Source of the DNA: Verpa conica
Taxonomy: Eukaryota; Ascomycota; Pezizomycetes; Pezizales; Morchellaceae
Length of the DNA: 64,000 nt
Assembly: GCA_033030425.1 (NCBI GenBank)
Contig: JAUFSD010000012.1
Coordinates: 1,488,001-1,552,000 of the forward strand
Reading direction: 5' to 3'
This document shows, piece by piece, positions 1 through 11,262 of this stretch. The position numbers were made by a program, and so were the translations under genes. Within the stretch, counting starts at the first letter, position 1; each line of letters starts with the position of its first letter. The notes under the pieces were generated by a model. The model searched no databases. It was not told the origin of the DNA and saw only the letters and a list, made by a program, of their open reading frames with translations.

Positions 1-2819
1 TAAAATGGAAAGACCGGGAGGCATTTAGGTGGGTATTAATTATTATTTTAAGGGTTAGAATTAAGAGAGTTTTAGTACATATATGGGTTTTGTGTACCGT
101 AAATTTCTCCTTTTTGAAACTTTCTAGGAAGGGAGGTTGTTTGAGAAATTTCAGGTGGTGTTTGCAAGTTCTGCCGTGAAATACATGTAGTATCGCATCA
201 TCCACCTATCTAATAAAAATCCCAAGGTTCTCAGGCTACATACATGATGTCTCAAAAATCGTGTAACCTATAGCCATGGAGATAGTATATGTTGTGATAC
301 CGGCTGGAAGGTTAGGATAAGGAGGTTCAAATTAAAGACCTTCTGCCATTATAATTAACCAGCCCCATCTTCCAGTTCTCAGGCTAGCTACTGAGTTCTA
401 TATATTTCTTCTCTAAACCTAGATAGCTGTACCTCTATGTAACTCCCCCCCAGCAGTCATGACGGACGTTAAAGTCGAATCTCAGGACTGGGTTAACATT
501 AGACTGGAAGTTAACCCTAACCCTATTATTACAGAGCAGTCGAAGGAATTAATGAATTAATCATAGATGCATGCAGCCCGGTAGCTATGATATTCGGAAA
601 AATTCTGTAAAAGAAAATGAAAGTAAGCTAAAATAAAATATAATCGAGAGCGCCGCTATCGGCGGCCGGCCACCCCCCATTTCTTCAGCCTCCTCATCGC
701 CATCGTCGATCCCTAACCTGTACTTAATTACCTTAACTTTGTCTCTCTTTCACTCTTACGAATAAAAACCACTAATGAAAGTTATATTTTACAGAAAGAT
801 AAATTGAGTCCGTCATTTAAATTCTTATGTATTTAGGTTATATTGCGATAGGTAAATATATACAGCTGATATTTACATCGTGTCCTTATACAGTCATGCC
901 TACATGGGCCACTTTAGATAAATCATGTAATTCATCGAGATAGGCGTGCTAGAGCTAAGAGCAACACTAAACCACAGCGAGATGTTCTTCTCCAAATAGT
1001 AACAGGCTCTGAGCCCTTCTCAGGGAATGTGGTATTAGTGTGGGTTGATAATCTAGGCCAACAGTGCAAAGTCACATTTAGACAGACAGCATCGGGATTT
1101 AAGTTATAAATGCCCGCATGCTACGTGGCTGGTGAGTATGATTAGGTACTTTTCCAAGGCTTAGAGCCTTCGTTCTTCGCCCCCCCCCTCTTCCGTAGCA
1201 GATCACCCATTACGCACTCGATTAGGTATCATACAGTGTTTTGGAATTCGTTTGCTGAGCACAGTATCAATTATATTATCTTGATTGTAGTCGATATATA
1301 GGCACCAAATTCTGCAGAGTATGATATTGGCGCTTCACGCCCGATAAATCGACGGTAAGGCCATCACATAACGTAATCCTCTTATTACTTCTGTTAACCC
1401 TAGCCCCTGTTATTGAGTTTACTTACAAGTTCTCTTTTTATATCCGTATATCTTTCTTATTAATTAATTAACGGAGGGAACTGTAGATATACACTTTTGA
1501 CATGAAAACGAGTGACAACCTATCAAGCGAGTGACCACTAACGAAGCTCATGAGTAAACAAATGTCAAAAAAATTGCTGTGATCCATATGCTATCAAGCC
1601 TACACAACTGGCTAGATCACAGCTATCAGTATTCTTCCTCTGTTTAGGCTATGCCGTGGCTAATATAAAACATGCATGTGCCGGTAGAGGGCATAGCTAG
1701 TACAAAGGTCGATATATAAGGGAAAGTTGACTATCATCTCCACCTTTTAGTAAATAAAAACTTTACAGTTGAAAGGTTCATTTTAAGAGGATACTATACA
1801 GGAAAAAATTAGGCTTGTATCACCTAATAGTTATTGTTACTCTAGTGTTTCCAGAAACCTATCCCATAACCCGGTGAAGCTGCTCATTTTGTGTGGCGCT
1901 AGGGTCGTGCAGCTCGACTCTTTTCATAGGCTGAAAGCCATCGGGCCACCTTGGAGAGGCAGGCAAGAGTACATGCATACTAGTCATAGGTCTAAAGTAA
2001 CTAAAGTAGGGCATATATACTACACTACGTTCCCATGCGGAAGGTATATAGACCTAACCTTCCTGACCCTCGGGGTGGCTTAGTAGTTTACCGCTTATTA
2101 GCGATTACCTCGGGACAAAATTGAAAGTCAGAACATGTACTCGTCCGCCCAGGGAAGAACCAAAAGCAAGAGCACCCATAAAGATGGCAAGGTAGGGTTA
2201 AGTGGCAGCAGCACGTATTTTGACACTATATACCAGATTGTATATCTTTTTCGTAACGGAAGGTTCTGAAATTTTAAAAAGTAGGAGTAATAGCCTGTTA
2301 CCTGACTTATGTGGGGTTTCTAGATGGGTTCGAGGTTCTGAGACACCTCCGTGCATAACCCATCAGTTCTCAGGTTGCCATGGAGGACGAGTACTTATAG
2401 CGAGTGGTAATTCAGCACTTAAACATGATAAATCTCTCCCGTGTAGCACTCTAAGAAATAGCCTAGGTCCCGTGGCGGACACCAACAGGAGCACAATAAA
2501 CGTAGTTTACACCCCTGAGCAAGAAAGCACTACTCCTATATATTCCTAGGGCATAGCGATAGTCGATGGCAGAAAAGAGAGTGGTAACTATAGTAAGTGA
2601 TAATCGACGACTGATAAGGTCCGGGTTAGCACGGATTATCGGTATAACATGTGGAGGATTATTTGTAGGGCTATGACCATTAGATTATGGATGTTTCTTT
2701 ATCACCCACCTTATAATTATCGTTTTATACTTGGCTTAAATAAGTTAAATTATGGTACTTAGAAAGCTAAATTTATTATTTAGCTTCTCATCATATAGCT
2801 GCTATTATATATTACATTG
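1..2819. other. Non-coding AT-rich stretch
   Basis: No reading frame here looks like a protein I recognise. The few open frames of 65-115 codons have no domain-like pattern. The stretch is AT-rich with scattered CCCTAA-like pairs that do not form a telomeric array. The only structured item I support is a retroposon tail relic near 535-720, listed separately. Confidence 0.6.
535..720 (-). mobile_element. Degenerate LINE/SINE 3' end
   Basis: The sequence AATTAATGAATTAATCATAG followed by an A-rich block and then a CT-rich block resembles, in the same order, the 3' end of the better-preserved LINE at 40.3 kb (TGAA-repeat tail, A-rich untranslated part, acidic-codon coding end). It would be a minus-strand, 5'-truncated copy. 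No target duplication was found, so the limits are approximate. Confidence 0.3.
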
Positions 2820-4024
2820 GTCTCGTGCCCAGCCCAATTGTTTCTTTTGCCGCGCAGCATACGGTGATGCAGAAAGCTACGTTATATACCTATAATGCTT
2901 GCTTCAAATTGAAAAATCTTTCCGGAGTGAACTTTGTTAGCATATTACTAAGAGCCTGCTCAAATGATGCGGCGGGCGCTCCCATTCGGGTTTGGGAGGG
3001 TCCTAAGGCAACGAGCGTTTAACCAGAAGCATGGTGTCGTAACTACACAAGAGTTTAAACAATTCTAGTTTTCTTTCTAAAGGTCATTATAGGTGCTCTT
3101 CCCTGCATTTATCATCCTCCATATTCGATTTCAGTGCGTTGGCTTTCTTGTAGATTGTCTCTAGTAATTTTGTTTCTGCTCTTTGCGGTCAAAAACATTT
3201 ATAGAAACAGGCGCGAGGGTAATATTATAAACCGGTTAAGTACATACAAACATAATCACGTGCTGGCCGCGAATGACTAGGACACACCCATAGCCACCAA
3301 ACCTTTAACTAATGCTCCCACTGCACATCATGTAGACTATTGAGTATGATATTAGTAAAAGGACCTGAAATCAATATGTTCATTATAAGATTGCCGAAAT
3401 TTTTTGATTAGAACTGTGTTGAGGATATGGCGGGATTTTCGGAGGTCTTTATGGAAGCGTAAACCGGTTTAAGTTCGTTTACCACTGGTGGTAAATTGAA
3501 GTATAAAAATGTTATATTCCAGCGCTTGTACGTGCTATTTTCACTGAATCCAGCACTCTGTACTTGAGTCAAATTGATTTACTGAGATATATGCTTATAT
3601 ATTAGTGATAGTGGCTTACCTCTCTAGTGGTTAGGTCATAGTTTAGAATTACATACCAGAATTTGTACTCAGAGCCAGTAAAGTCACTTGATAAAAAAAT
3701 CATTACCTCTCTAGTAGCCTAGTCATTTTGCCACCTAATTAGGGGTGCTTAACCTAAGTATAATGCGCTAGATTCGGTGAAGATAGCACGTACATACATA
3801 AAGGTACTGGAATCTAGTATTTTTGTACTCTGATTTACCACCGGCGTTAAAATTACTTTTGGCCGATTTACGCTTCCATATGACGCTTCCATAGGGTTTT
3901 CGGGATTCTTGGCGTCGCGGCGACATTATTGTGATTGGTTGATAATTACACTGCGCTTTGTTGCACCGTGGTGTAGCGGGGGACACGATCCTTGACCCCA
4001 CGTGATCTAGGCTGGGCACGAGAC
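2820..4024. mobile_element. Terminal-inverted-repeat element, non-coding
   Basis: The left end GTCTCGTGCCCAGCC is repeated inverted at the right end (GGCTGGGCACGAGAC). The similarity continues inward in diverged form (CCGCGCAGCATACGGTG against an inverted CCGCTACACCACGGTG). A second, internal inverted pair lies at about 3449-3550 and 3770-3890, sharing TATGGAAGCGTAAA and a TACGTGCTAT end. No transposase frame is present, so this is a non-autonomous DNA element or two nested ones. The 0.5 kb element at 23.3 kb has related ends. Confidence 0.5.
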
Positions 4025-5358
4025 AATTGCAAGGGAAAAAAGTCTAGAGAGCTTTTTACATATCTCTTTTAAAAACCAGAAATATACCCATGAGATTATC
4101 TCCTGTTAACTTCCCTCATTACCCGAGGGATGGGGCATCTAATGCAGGGACGGTTTATCCCTATTCGGGGCTTGGCGTTGGTTCCGTAGGGTTACATCAT
4201 GAGCTGCAGTTTAGATATGCTTTGAACCCTAACCCATATGGTTACTGACTTCTTCTGCTCACTACCTTAGTTATGCACAAATTAATGATGACCCCTATCT
4301 ATAGTTCGATTTAGAGGTCAGTATGGCAGAAAAGGTTCAACTCTATTTGGTGGTCTATAGCAATCCCTCATCTTAGTAAATAGTCGCTCCTCTTGCACCG
4401 TAATATTAGTACTCTATCGTACGCTTTATTTCTGGTACGTACTCTGTTACACTGCCGCATTCGCTCAGTCCGTTCTGCTCGTTCATATCATCGCCCAGTA
4501 TTTTGCACCTGCGTCTGAAAATCCCAGGCACTCCCCCTCTACTGCGGCTGACATACCCTTCATTGGCAGGGGCGTGATAATCTATACGCACCGCCACCTT
4601 AGTCCGTCGTGCTAACATAGCTATGAATTTCACCCCCATGGAAAAAGGATAATGGATAAAGAATAGGATAATGGTGTATACATTGGGCCGGTAGGTCATG
4701 GGAGCAGTGAAGATTAGATTAGATGCCCTTTTTTATTTGACCTATCTTTAGAAATCAATAATTTCATTTACAACTTTAAGATGAATCGATCAAGTACTAC
4801 TAACGTAACGTACTGCTCCTAACTACATCTTGGACATAGAAAGTTTCTAGGATAAGTATTATATGCCTGAGAGTAAGCCGACCCGTCGGTTTACACTCAC
4901 CCTCCTATCCTGGGTTTATATGTCAGGTTTTGTTAAGGACTAGGAAGAGCCAGCATCCACACGAAGGCCAGAATTCACATGGTCATTTATATCACGCTGA
5001 AATCCTCTACTTGGAGCCCTCAGCCGAGCCATGCAATGTTTATGGAGTTATTAGTTAGGGCAATAGCAAAAAGTGGTAATGTGATGCCGGTAGGTATGAT
5101 GTAGTATCTACGATATTGCGGTATGCATTACTACTTAGTACTAGGATATCATATTTTGGGCATTATTTATGAGGGTTAGGGTTTCAAAGGTGAAGCTTGT
5201 GGGGGCTGAGGGTAGGACCCGAACATTGCTGTAGTAACATTCTATCGTGTGATCAATACTTGCCCACGATATTCTAATTTAGGATTGTTGGGGTGAAGAT
5301 TACAGCATTTCATTTTCAGAGATACCGGTATTTTATTGAGTCATTATAGTATTAAAAA
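4025..5358. other. No gene seen
   Basis: This stretch has only short open frames without recognisable motifs. I see no repeat, RNA gene or promoter that I can support. Confidence 0.5.
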
Positions 5359-6177
5359 GGGTCAACGTTCAGTATACCATATTTTTAAGGGAAAACGTTC
5401 AGAATACCATGTCTCTAATAGGTTTATATGCCATATACCATATTATCCATACTGAGTCTGTGCCCACCTCAGAAACTCTGTTTAAGACAACAACCACAAC
5501 AGAGTAGGTACTGTCACCCCTTTAGCCCTTGAATTGTCAACTACAGATTTACACACTGGACTGATAAAAACATGGGGGGAACTTGCAAGGAATATTCTGG
5601 GTTTCTCTAAAATACTAGTACAAAGCTAATCATAAAATATAGTGGGCGCTTTTCAAAGAATAGTGAGTTTATAATTGTGGTGGGTGGGTGGGGTGGTACC
5701 AACACTAGTAACTTAGGCACAGGCAGTGAATAGGGAAAATGGTATATGGCATACAAACTCGTTTAAAACATGGTATACTAAACGTTTACCCTATTTTTAA
5801 TGAGTTTGTATGCCGTATACCCTCTTCCCTATGCACTGTCTGTGCCTAACTTACTAGTGTTGGTATCACCCCCCCCCCCACCCACCACAATCAAAATCTC
5901 ACTATTCTTTGAAAAGTGTCCACATATTTTATAATTAGCTTGGTGCCAGTATTTCAGAGAAACTTAGACCATTCTTTTCAAGTTCCCCCATGGTTTTACC
6001 AGCCCAGTGTGTAAACCTATAGCTAACAATTCAAAGGGCTAAAGGGGTACTCTGTTGTAGTTGTTGTCTCAAACAGAGTTTCTGGGCACAGACTCTGCAT
6101 GGATAATGTATACGGCGTACAAACCTATTAGAGACATGGTATTCTGAATGTTTTCCCTATTAAAAACCCAGTATACT
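5359..6177. mobile_element. Head-to-head pair of MITE-like copies (large palindrome)
   Basis: Positions 5371-5760 and 5801-6177 are near-identical inverted arms of almost 400 bp around a 40-bp centre. Shared blocks include AGAATACCATGTCTCTAATA at the outer edges, the poly-C/GGTGGGTGG block, and GCATACAAACTC beside the centre. The outer terminal motif (AACGTTCAGTATACCAT) also occurs at the centre as AACGTTTAGTATACCATG in inverted orientation. Each arm is therefore best read as one roughly 400-bp element with its own inverted ends, with two copies meeting head to head. A transcript through it would fold into a long hairpin. Confidence 0.65.
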
Positions 6178-6491
6178 TAGGGCGAAATTAAATATTGTCA
6201 GGTTTTAAGTCCTATTTGTATTGCATTGCGACAAAGCGAGGGACGATACTTAATTTCTCCCCAAGTACGTAGTCAATATCCCTATTTAGTGCTGTCAGGC
6301 TTGACATATAGTCTCAAACCAGTGAGATATCTAGAAAATGCCCCATGACCTACACACGGAGAAGGCTGTGCCGTGTGCATGTGGCGCTTATTGAGACATT
6401 CAGGCATGCCAGGTTACCCTATTCACCCCGCGCGATCGATCACCATTACAACCATCACCTTGCCCACTTTGGTACCTCATCCTCTCGCAAG
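6178..6491. other. Upstream region of the lectin-like gene
   Basis: About 300 bases separate the palindrome from the first ATG I accept for the next gene. An earlier in-frame ATG lies at 6345, but the peptide between the two starts is low in lectin-like character. I see no clear TATA box. Confidence 0.4.
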
Positions 6492-7800
6492 ATGTCCAGT
6501 ACCCATCGAACACCACTTACCGCCGGCCCGTACGTAATCCGTAACAAAAAAACATCTACCGCGCTACATATCAGATATGCTACCTCCGACAATAATTCTA
6601 TACTCGCCTCCCGTCAGGACGAGTCACTGTATAGGGATCAGCAAATATGGTGGATCGAACCACTTGCTCATTATACGTCAGAAGAAGACCCAGAGGGGCT
6701 TGTCTACTCCATTACAAACCCCGGGACTGGAAAATCACTTGAAGCGGATCCTAAATCAGGTAGGGTCTCAAAACAGCGTGTATAATATCACCCTAAGCTA
6801 ATATTCGATCCCTCACCCGAACGTAGGTTATGTGAATACAAATGAACACCATGGGGCTCCATGGCAACGTTGGAGGCTACGCGAAGCTCTTAATGATGAT
6901 GACGGGTAAGCGATCTATTTTACTTTCGCTTTTCTAATACTTAGCATTATATTGACTCGCACGCCAGGGAGATCTACTACAATATCGTCAATATCTTCAA
7001 CGACAAAGTGATCGATATTCAAGGCTCTTCTCCCAAGCCGGGTGCCTGGGTCCAGGAAAGTGTACATAAGCCTGACCGAGACTTGCAGTGCTGGGAGTTT
7101 GTTGTTCCTGCAGTTTTCTTCCCTGCGGGTTGGTTCTACATCGAAAATGTTAGAACCGGTAACCTCTTGCGCCATAACTACGTTAGCAGTACTCCTGAAT
7201 TCCTCCCAGCCCCAAATGCTTTACTAGAATCACAGTATAAAGAGCAGTGGGAGTTCCAGTGGACACTATCGAACCCCAAAGTTCATAAGCTGTACGATGA
7301 CATCGAGAGAAAGTCATGGATGATTATCAATCGTTTGACAAGAACACCTTTACACCCAAGTTGGATTAATATGACTGTTGAAGACTTACAAAATTATGAG
7401 AAACTGGTTCTGTGGACACTCGAGATGGATGGTTTTTCTAAGTGGAAAATCATGAACCGCAGCACCAATTGTCTTCTTCAACAGGCAGAAACCCCTCATG
7501 GTCCAGGAACAGCATTGGTATGCTCAGAGAGAAGATACCACCGTAATGGAAGCCAGGGGTGGTTTCTTAGGCATGTCTTACCCGTGATTACTCAACTTAC
7601 TGGTATCGTGAAGTTTTGACCAGTGTGATAGATTACCGTTGCTCCATACTGAGGAAAAGGAACCCCATAAAGATATTGTGGTTGCCGATACTGAGGACAC
7701 GACCCACCATGATGATACAACTATCCATACCCCTGTCAACGTAGATACCCCGTGGGCAGAGGAGCACTCTCCACCGGACTACGCATCTAGTTTGACATAG
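6492..7800 (+). CDS. Ricin-B-type beta-trefoil lectin-like protein
   Basis: I infer four exons: 6492-6759, 6827-6905, 6968-7574 and 7624-7800. They join in frame to 376 aa. The N-terminus (LTAGPYVIRNKKTSTALHI) and repeats such as YYNIVNIFNDKVIDIQG, WFYIENVRTGNLLRH and WKIMNRSTNCLLQQ show the spacing of beta-trefoil lobes (aromatic, I-x-N, small loop, hydrophobic strand). Family knowledge: such folds bind sugars or protein partners, and fungal members may act in defence. The lobes lack most QxW motifs, so sugar binding is unproven. The last exon adds an acidic, His/Asp/Thr-rich tail ending PPDYASSLT. Its splice (GTCTTA donor at 7575) is the weakest; without it the frame stops at 7619 after 203 codons of the third exon. 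There is no signal peptide. The start at 6492 was chosen because the domain begins just after it. Confidence 0.6.
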
Positions 7801-7949
7801 AATATTTTTATATGACGATTGGTTGTTGTTTATTTCTCATTACTAGCGTTCTATTTTTGCCTTTTGTTCCCGTAGGTTTTGTTTTCTGGGGTAATGGATG
7901 TTTGGCGTGACATATGTATCGATTATTTTTCTACGGATTAAATAGAGTT

Positions 7950-8219
7950 TTATATACGCTTTGATATAATTTCAAGAATCTTGTTCATGTGTCCACGAGT
8001 GACTATGTGTGTTTCAGTTTGCTTATGGCCATAGAAGTACCACAAGCCGATTATCACTAGTATAGTATAAAAGGGGAAGCCCACGAGAGAGAGACCCGAT
8101 ATCGCAAGGAGATAGTCCTTAGTACTGCTGAAGGGCGTGTATGCTTTTTCCAGTAGACTAAGAGATCGGGCGTGAGTAAATGTTTCATTCTTGACTAGAT
8201 AGCCTAGCTGTGTAGGCAT
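7950..8219 (-). CDS. Possible small single-pass membrane protein
   Basis: This is an 89-codon ATG frame, convergent to the lectin-like gene. Its middle is one strong hydrophobic helix (GLSLVGFPFYTILVIIGLWY) followed by polar, basic residues, as in a tail-anchored or type-I membrane peptide. I do not recognise a family. It may also be a chance ORF or an exon of a larger gene; the surrounding DNA gives no further exons I can join. Confidence 0.22.
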   Translation of the reverse strand: MPTQLGYLVKNETFTHARSLSLLEKAYTPFSSTKDYLLAISGLSLVGFPFYTILVIIGLWYFYGHKQTETHIVTRGHMNKILEIISKRI

Positions 8220-8271
8220 ATGATACTTGCGATGCTGGTAGATGAGTGGGCTATATTTGTCTGGTGCCTGT

Positions 8272-8355
8272 TTTTTTGTTTTTTTTGTTTAAATCATTAA
8301 ATACATGAACCTTTCGGTTATGGTATTCCTCCACCTCCAGCCTTTGCTCTAACAG
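8272..8355 (-). mobile_element. 84-bp retroposon tail with target-site duplication
   Basis: The direct repeat TTGTCTGGTGCCTGT at 8257-8271 and 8356-8370 flanks an 84-bp insert. The insert's interior (AAATCATTAAATACATGAAC, then GGTTATGGTA) matches the 3' tail of the LINE at 40.3 kb in the same orientation. It is a severely 5'-truncated retroposition product. Confidence 0.65.
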
Positions 8356-8509
8356 TTGTCTGGTGCCTGTAATATATAGAGGCCCCTAGTGACATAAGAG
8401 AGGAAATTCAATAGCACATAAAATGTTAACCACTGATCACGCAATGAACCTATCTAATTTTAATTAACCTAAGTCTCTAGGTTAATTTCTTGAATCATCT
8501 AAGTACACC

Positions 8510-8604
8510 TACAGTCGTACCTCACTATGCCGGATCTCAATATGCCGGATTCCTTGCTGTCCCGTACGAAATCCTCTGGATTCTTGGCATCCGGCATATT
8601 TGTA
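8510..8604 (+). mobile_element. Pogo/Fot1-like MITE, copy 1
   Basis: It begins TACAGTCGTACCTC, the kind of end seen in pogo/Fot1 elements, and matches the reverse complement of the copy at 51524-51628 over most of its length. Shared blocks are ATGCCGGATCTCAATAT, TTGCTGTCCCGTACG and GGATTCTTGGCATCCGG. The right terminus is decayed. The expected TA target is present on the left. It is too short to code. Confidence 0.6.
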
Positions 8605-11262
8605 CAAGAGTGCAGAAAGACCTTTAGCAAGCAACCAACACCAACTCAAAAAATTAAAAATAGTTTAAATAGCTTGAGGGGCACTTAAATAGGGCAAAAT
8701 ACTGTGGGAGCCTTATATGATAAGGTCTATAGTACCGATTTATTTTTGAGAGGGAAAACTAAAGTAAATTGCATGTACCTATCAAGAAAAAAAAGGTGGA
8801 AGAAACTGACTCATAAGTTTACCTGCTAAATTACATTGTTGAAATTCGCCCCCTCCCTCACTCAAAATATTATTGCGGTCTTTCCTGTGAGGTATAGTTG
8901 TAATTAATTACAACTATAATTTATATTTTGATTTGTCCTAGCTATATTAGATTCATTAGAGGCTTATCTATCAACAAATATTACTATAGCTACAAAAGAA
9001 ACAAGAATTTTAGAAGCTACAGATTAAAACCAACCTATTAATATACTCTAGTAGCCATTTCTATCGAATTTAACATTCTGTTGTGGTGTTGGCTGTCTCT
9101 TAGGGCCTTTCCGCACTCTTGTACAAATGACCCGCCGTACATAGGCATGCAGGGTATAATAGGCCGGGCTTGCTCCTCTCTAGGTATATTATCGAACTAT
9201 CATTCTATTGCTCGCACCCGACTTTCACAACTTCTTTCTTTTTTTTTCGACTCGGCTAGTGACTACCGTTTGTATAACCCAACTCCTAGTAAGTGTTGTA
9301 AAATATCTTTTGTGATATGATAGTCACTCTGCACTATAATAAGAGTCCCCGCGATGAGGCAGAAGCTAGTGTGATAGCACTATTCAGGAGATGTGTGGTA
9401 AAACTATGTAGCCTTTGAGGTTGACGTGGCTAGCGGCTGTTTGCAGGGCCTCCCAGTGCCGCCATAGCCTCGCCCCCACTTCCTCATCGTGGATGTATAG
9501 AACAAATACGCACAAATGAGGAAATAATTACACTATTTTGCCGTCTAGAGACAAAATAGCCGACACCCATAACCTATGAGTACAAGCAACGTTTACACAA
9601 TGTTACTACAACACCACTCTTTAACCAGGACCACAATTCTGGACATTTGTTTAGAAGTCCTAGAGTGCTTCCGGAGTACCCTAGCTGGTACTTGGATCTA
9701 TTCATTACACGCGCTGCCTACCCAAGAGTCTTTGTTGTACCTATTAGTTTATGGAGTCGGTTGTTTTGTTTACTAACAATATTATCGCTTCTTGTGCACT
9801 CTATAAAATATGAGTGGGGCTGGGGACGTAGTGTATCATTTTCTGATATTAGCTTGGTGGGTAGTGGTGGAACTCTGTATGTAAATGAGAGTGTGGGACC
9901 ATAACAAGAAACATGAAGAGTCACTTTGTGATCTCAGCGAGGCTACTATATTTTCGTTATCACTGAGGCACTTTATCTAGTGTTTCATAATAGACCAATT
10001 GACACGACTAATTGTTCTTAACCGGTTTAGGGATCCTGCAATACCGGCCTTCGATAGATCGTATGCGTATGCACGCCAAGCCACAGCTGGGCGCCATGGG
10101 AACATCGTATCCTATCATACAAACCGATCACAAGGCTCTACTCTCTTGTCCTGTAGAGATATGAGACTAGCTGTATCAAATCGGTAGATGTGTGTTCCGG
10201 TTTCTCACCAAGAAACCAAGTAATGCTTTTCCCTATATATTCTAATCGAGCCCCGGTTGCTAAGCCTTCGCACACTGCGCCTACTTCTTGCGAATAGCCA
10301 ATGAATTAAGTAAAATCTATAGATGATCTATCGGTTAGCCCTGCTATGAGTTGATTGTGCTACTCATAATCAATTAAATTTGAAAATCAACCAGGGCTGC
10401 ATATCTTACACCTACATAAATATCTATAATTACCATGATATATAGGTCTGATTGGTTTTCCGATTATGAGTTGTATACTGCGCTATTCAGGGTGGCCAAG
10501 AAAAACCAAACATGCAAGATTTGGGACAGGGCGTCTGTATCGGAGGTAACCTCCCTAGTGAGCGAGGTGTACCTAATGGTTGGTGAGAATAAAGCTTTCT
10601 TCTTATGGTTCTTGCTGCCTTCACTGGGCCCCACGGATATATTAGTTCACCTTATCGTCAAGGCGCTGGTTCCTGTGATATTTAATCCACCTGTACCGTT
10701 TACTTCTTGAAATAAGTTCGCCCCCGTTCCTAATTACCATACCTTGGTAAATCAAACGAATCAAGATCTATCTAGGGGACATAGAGAACTCGAAATATAT
10801 CATTACCGACAACCTCAATAGCATCTTCACACGCGGCGGCCTGTGATATATAATAAGCGATGGTTCTGCGTGAAACTTTGCTTGGGTGTTTTGGCATCAA
10901 TCAGGTAAGCAGACCTTGACTTCAATTTCAAAGATACAAGCAGGTAGTGTAAAAGATCGGAGTACAAGAATACCTTAAGGAAAAACGAAGAATATGAGAT
11001 ATTATCTTATACGGATATTCGATCTTAGGGTGAGGTTATCGTAGTAAGCGGGCTGCATATACCTGTATATATAACTATGGTGTCTCGATTACTAGTAACT
11101 AGCTAAAACCTAAGTAGAAGATTTTTGGCTGACTCGGTAATTTTATTAGGTATCCTGTGAGCTTGGATTAAAGCTTTTGAACCCGGAGGTTGATGATTCT
11201 CACGACAAGAAACAAAATATCCTAGCTGAGTATGTTTCGGTGACCCAGAAGTTCCAAATGAT
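8605..11262. other. No gene seen
   Basis: This is AT-rich intergenic sequence upstream of the NLR. It includes a perfect 26-bp palindrome at 8893-8918 (TATAGTTGTAATT and its complement). Short open frames up to 91 codons show no motif I recognise. The promoter of the NLR should lie in the last few hundred bases, but I see no clear element. Confidence 0.45.

Larger units (their letters stand above)
7801..8509. other. Mostly non-coding, with one small membrane ORF and a retroposon tail
   Basis: It holds the 3' flank of the lectin-like gene, a possible 89-codon ORF on the minus strand, and an 84-bp retroposon tail. The latter two are listed separately. Nothing else is seen. Confidence 0.45.

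Noticed and set aside
505..525. Telomere-like CCCTAA repeats
   Set aside because: Only two units here and isolated single or double units at 4.2 and 42.8 kb; no array.
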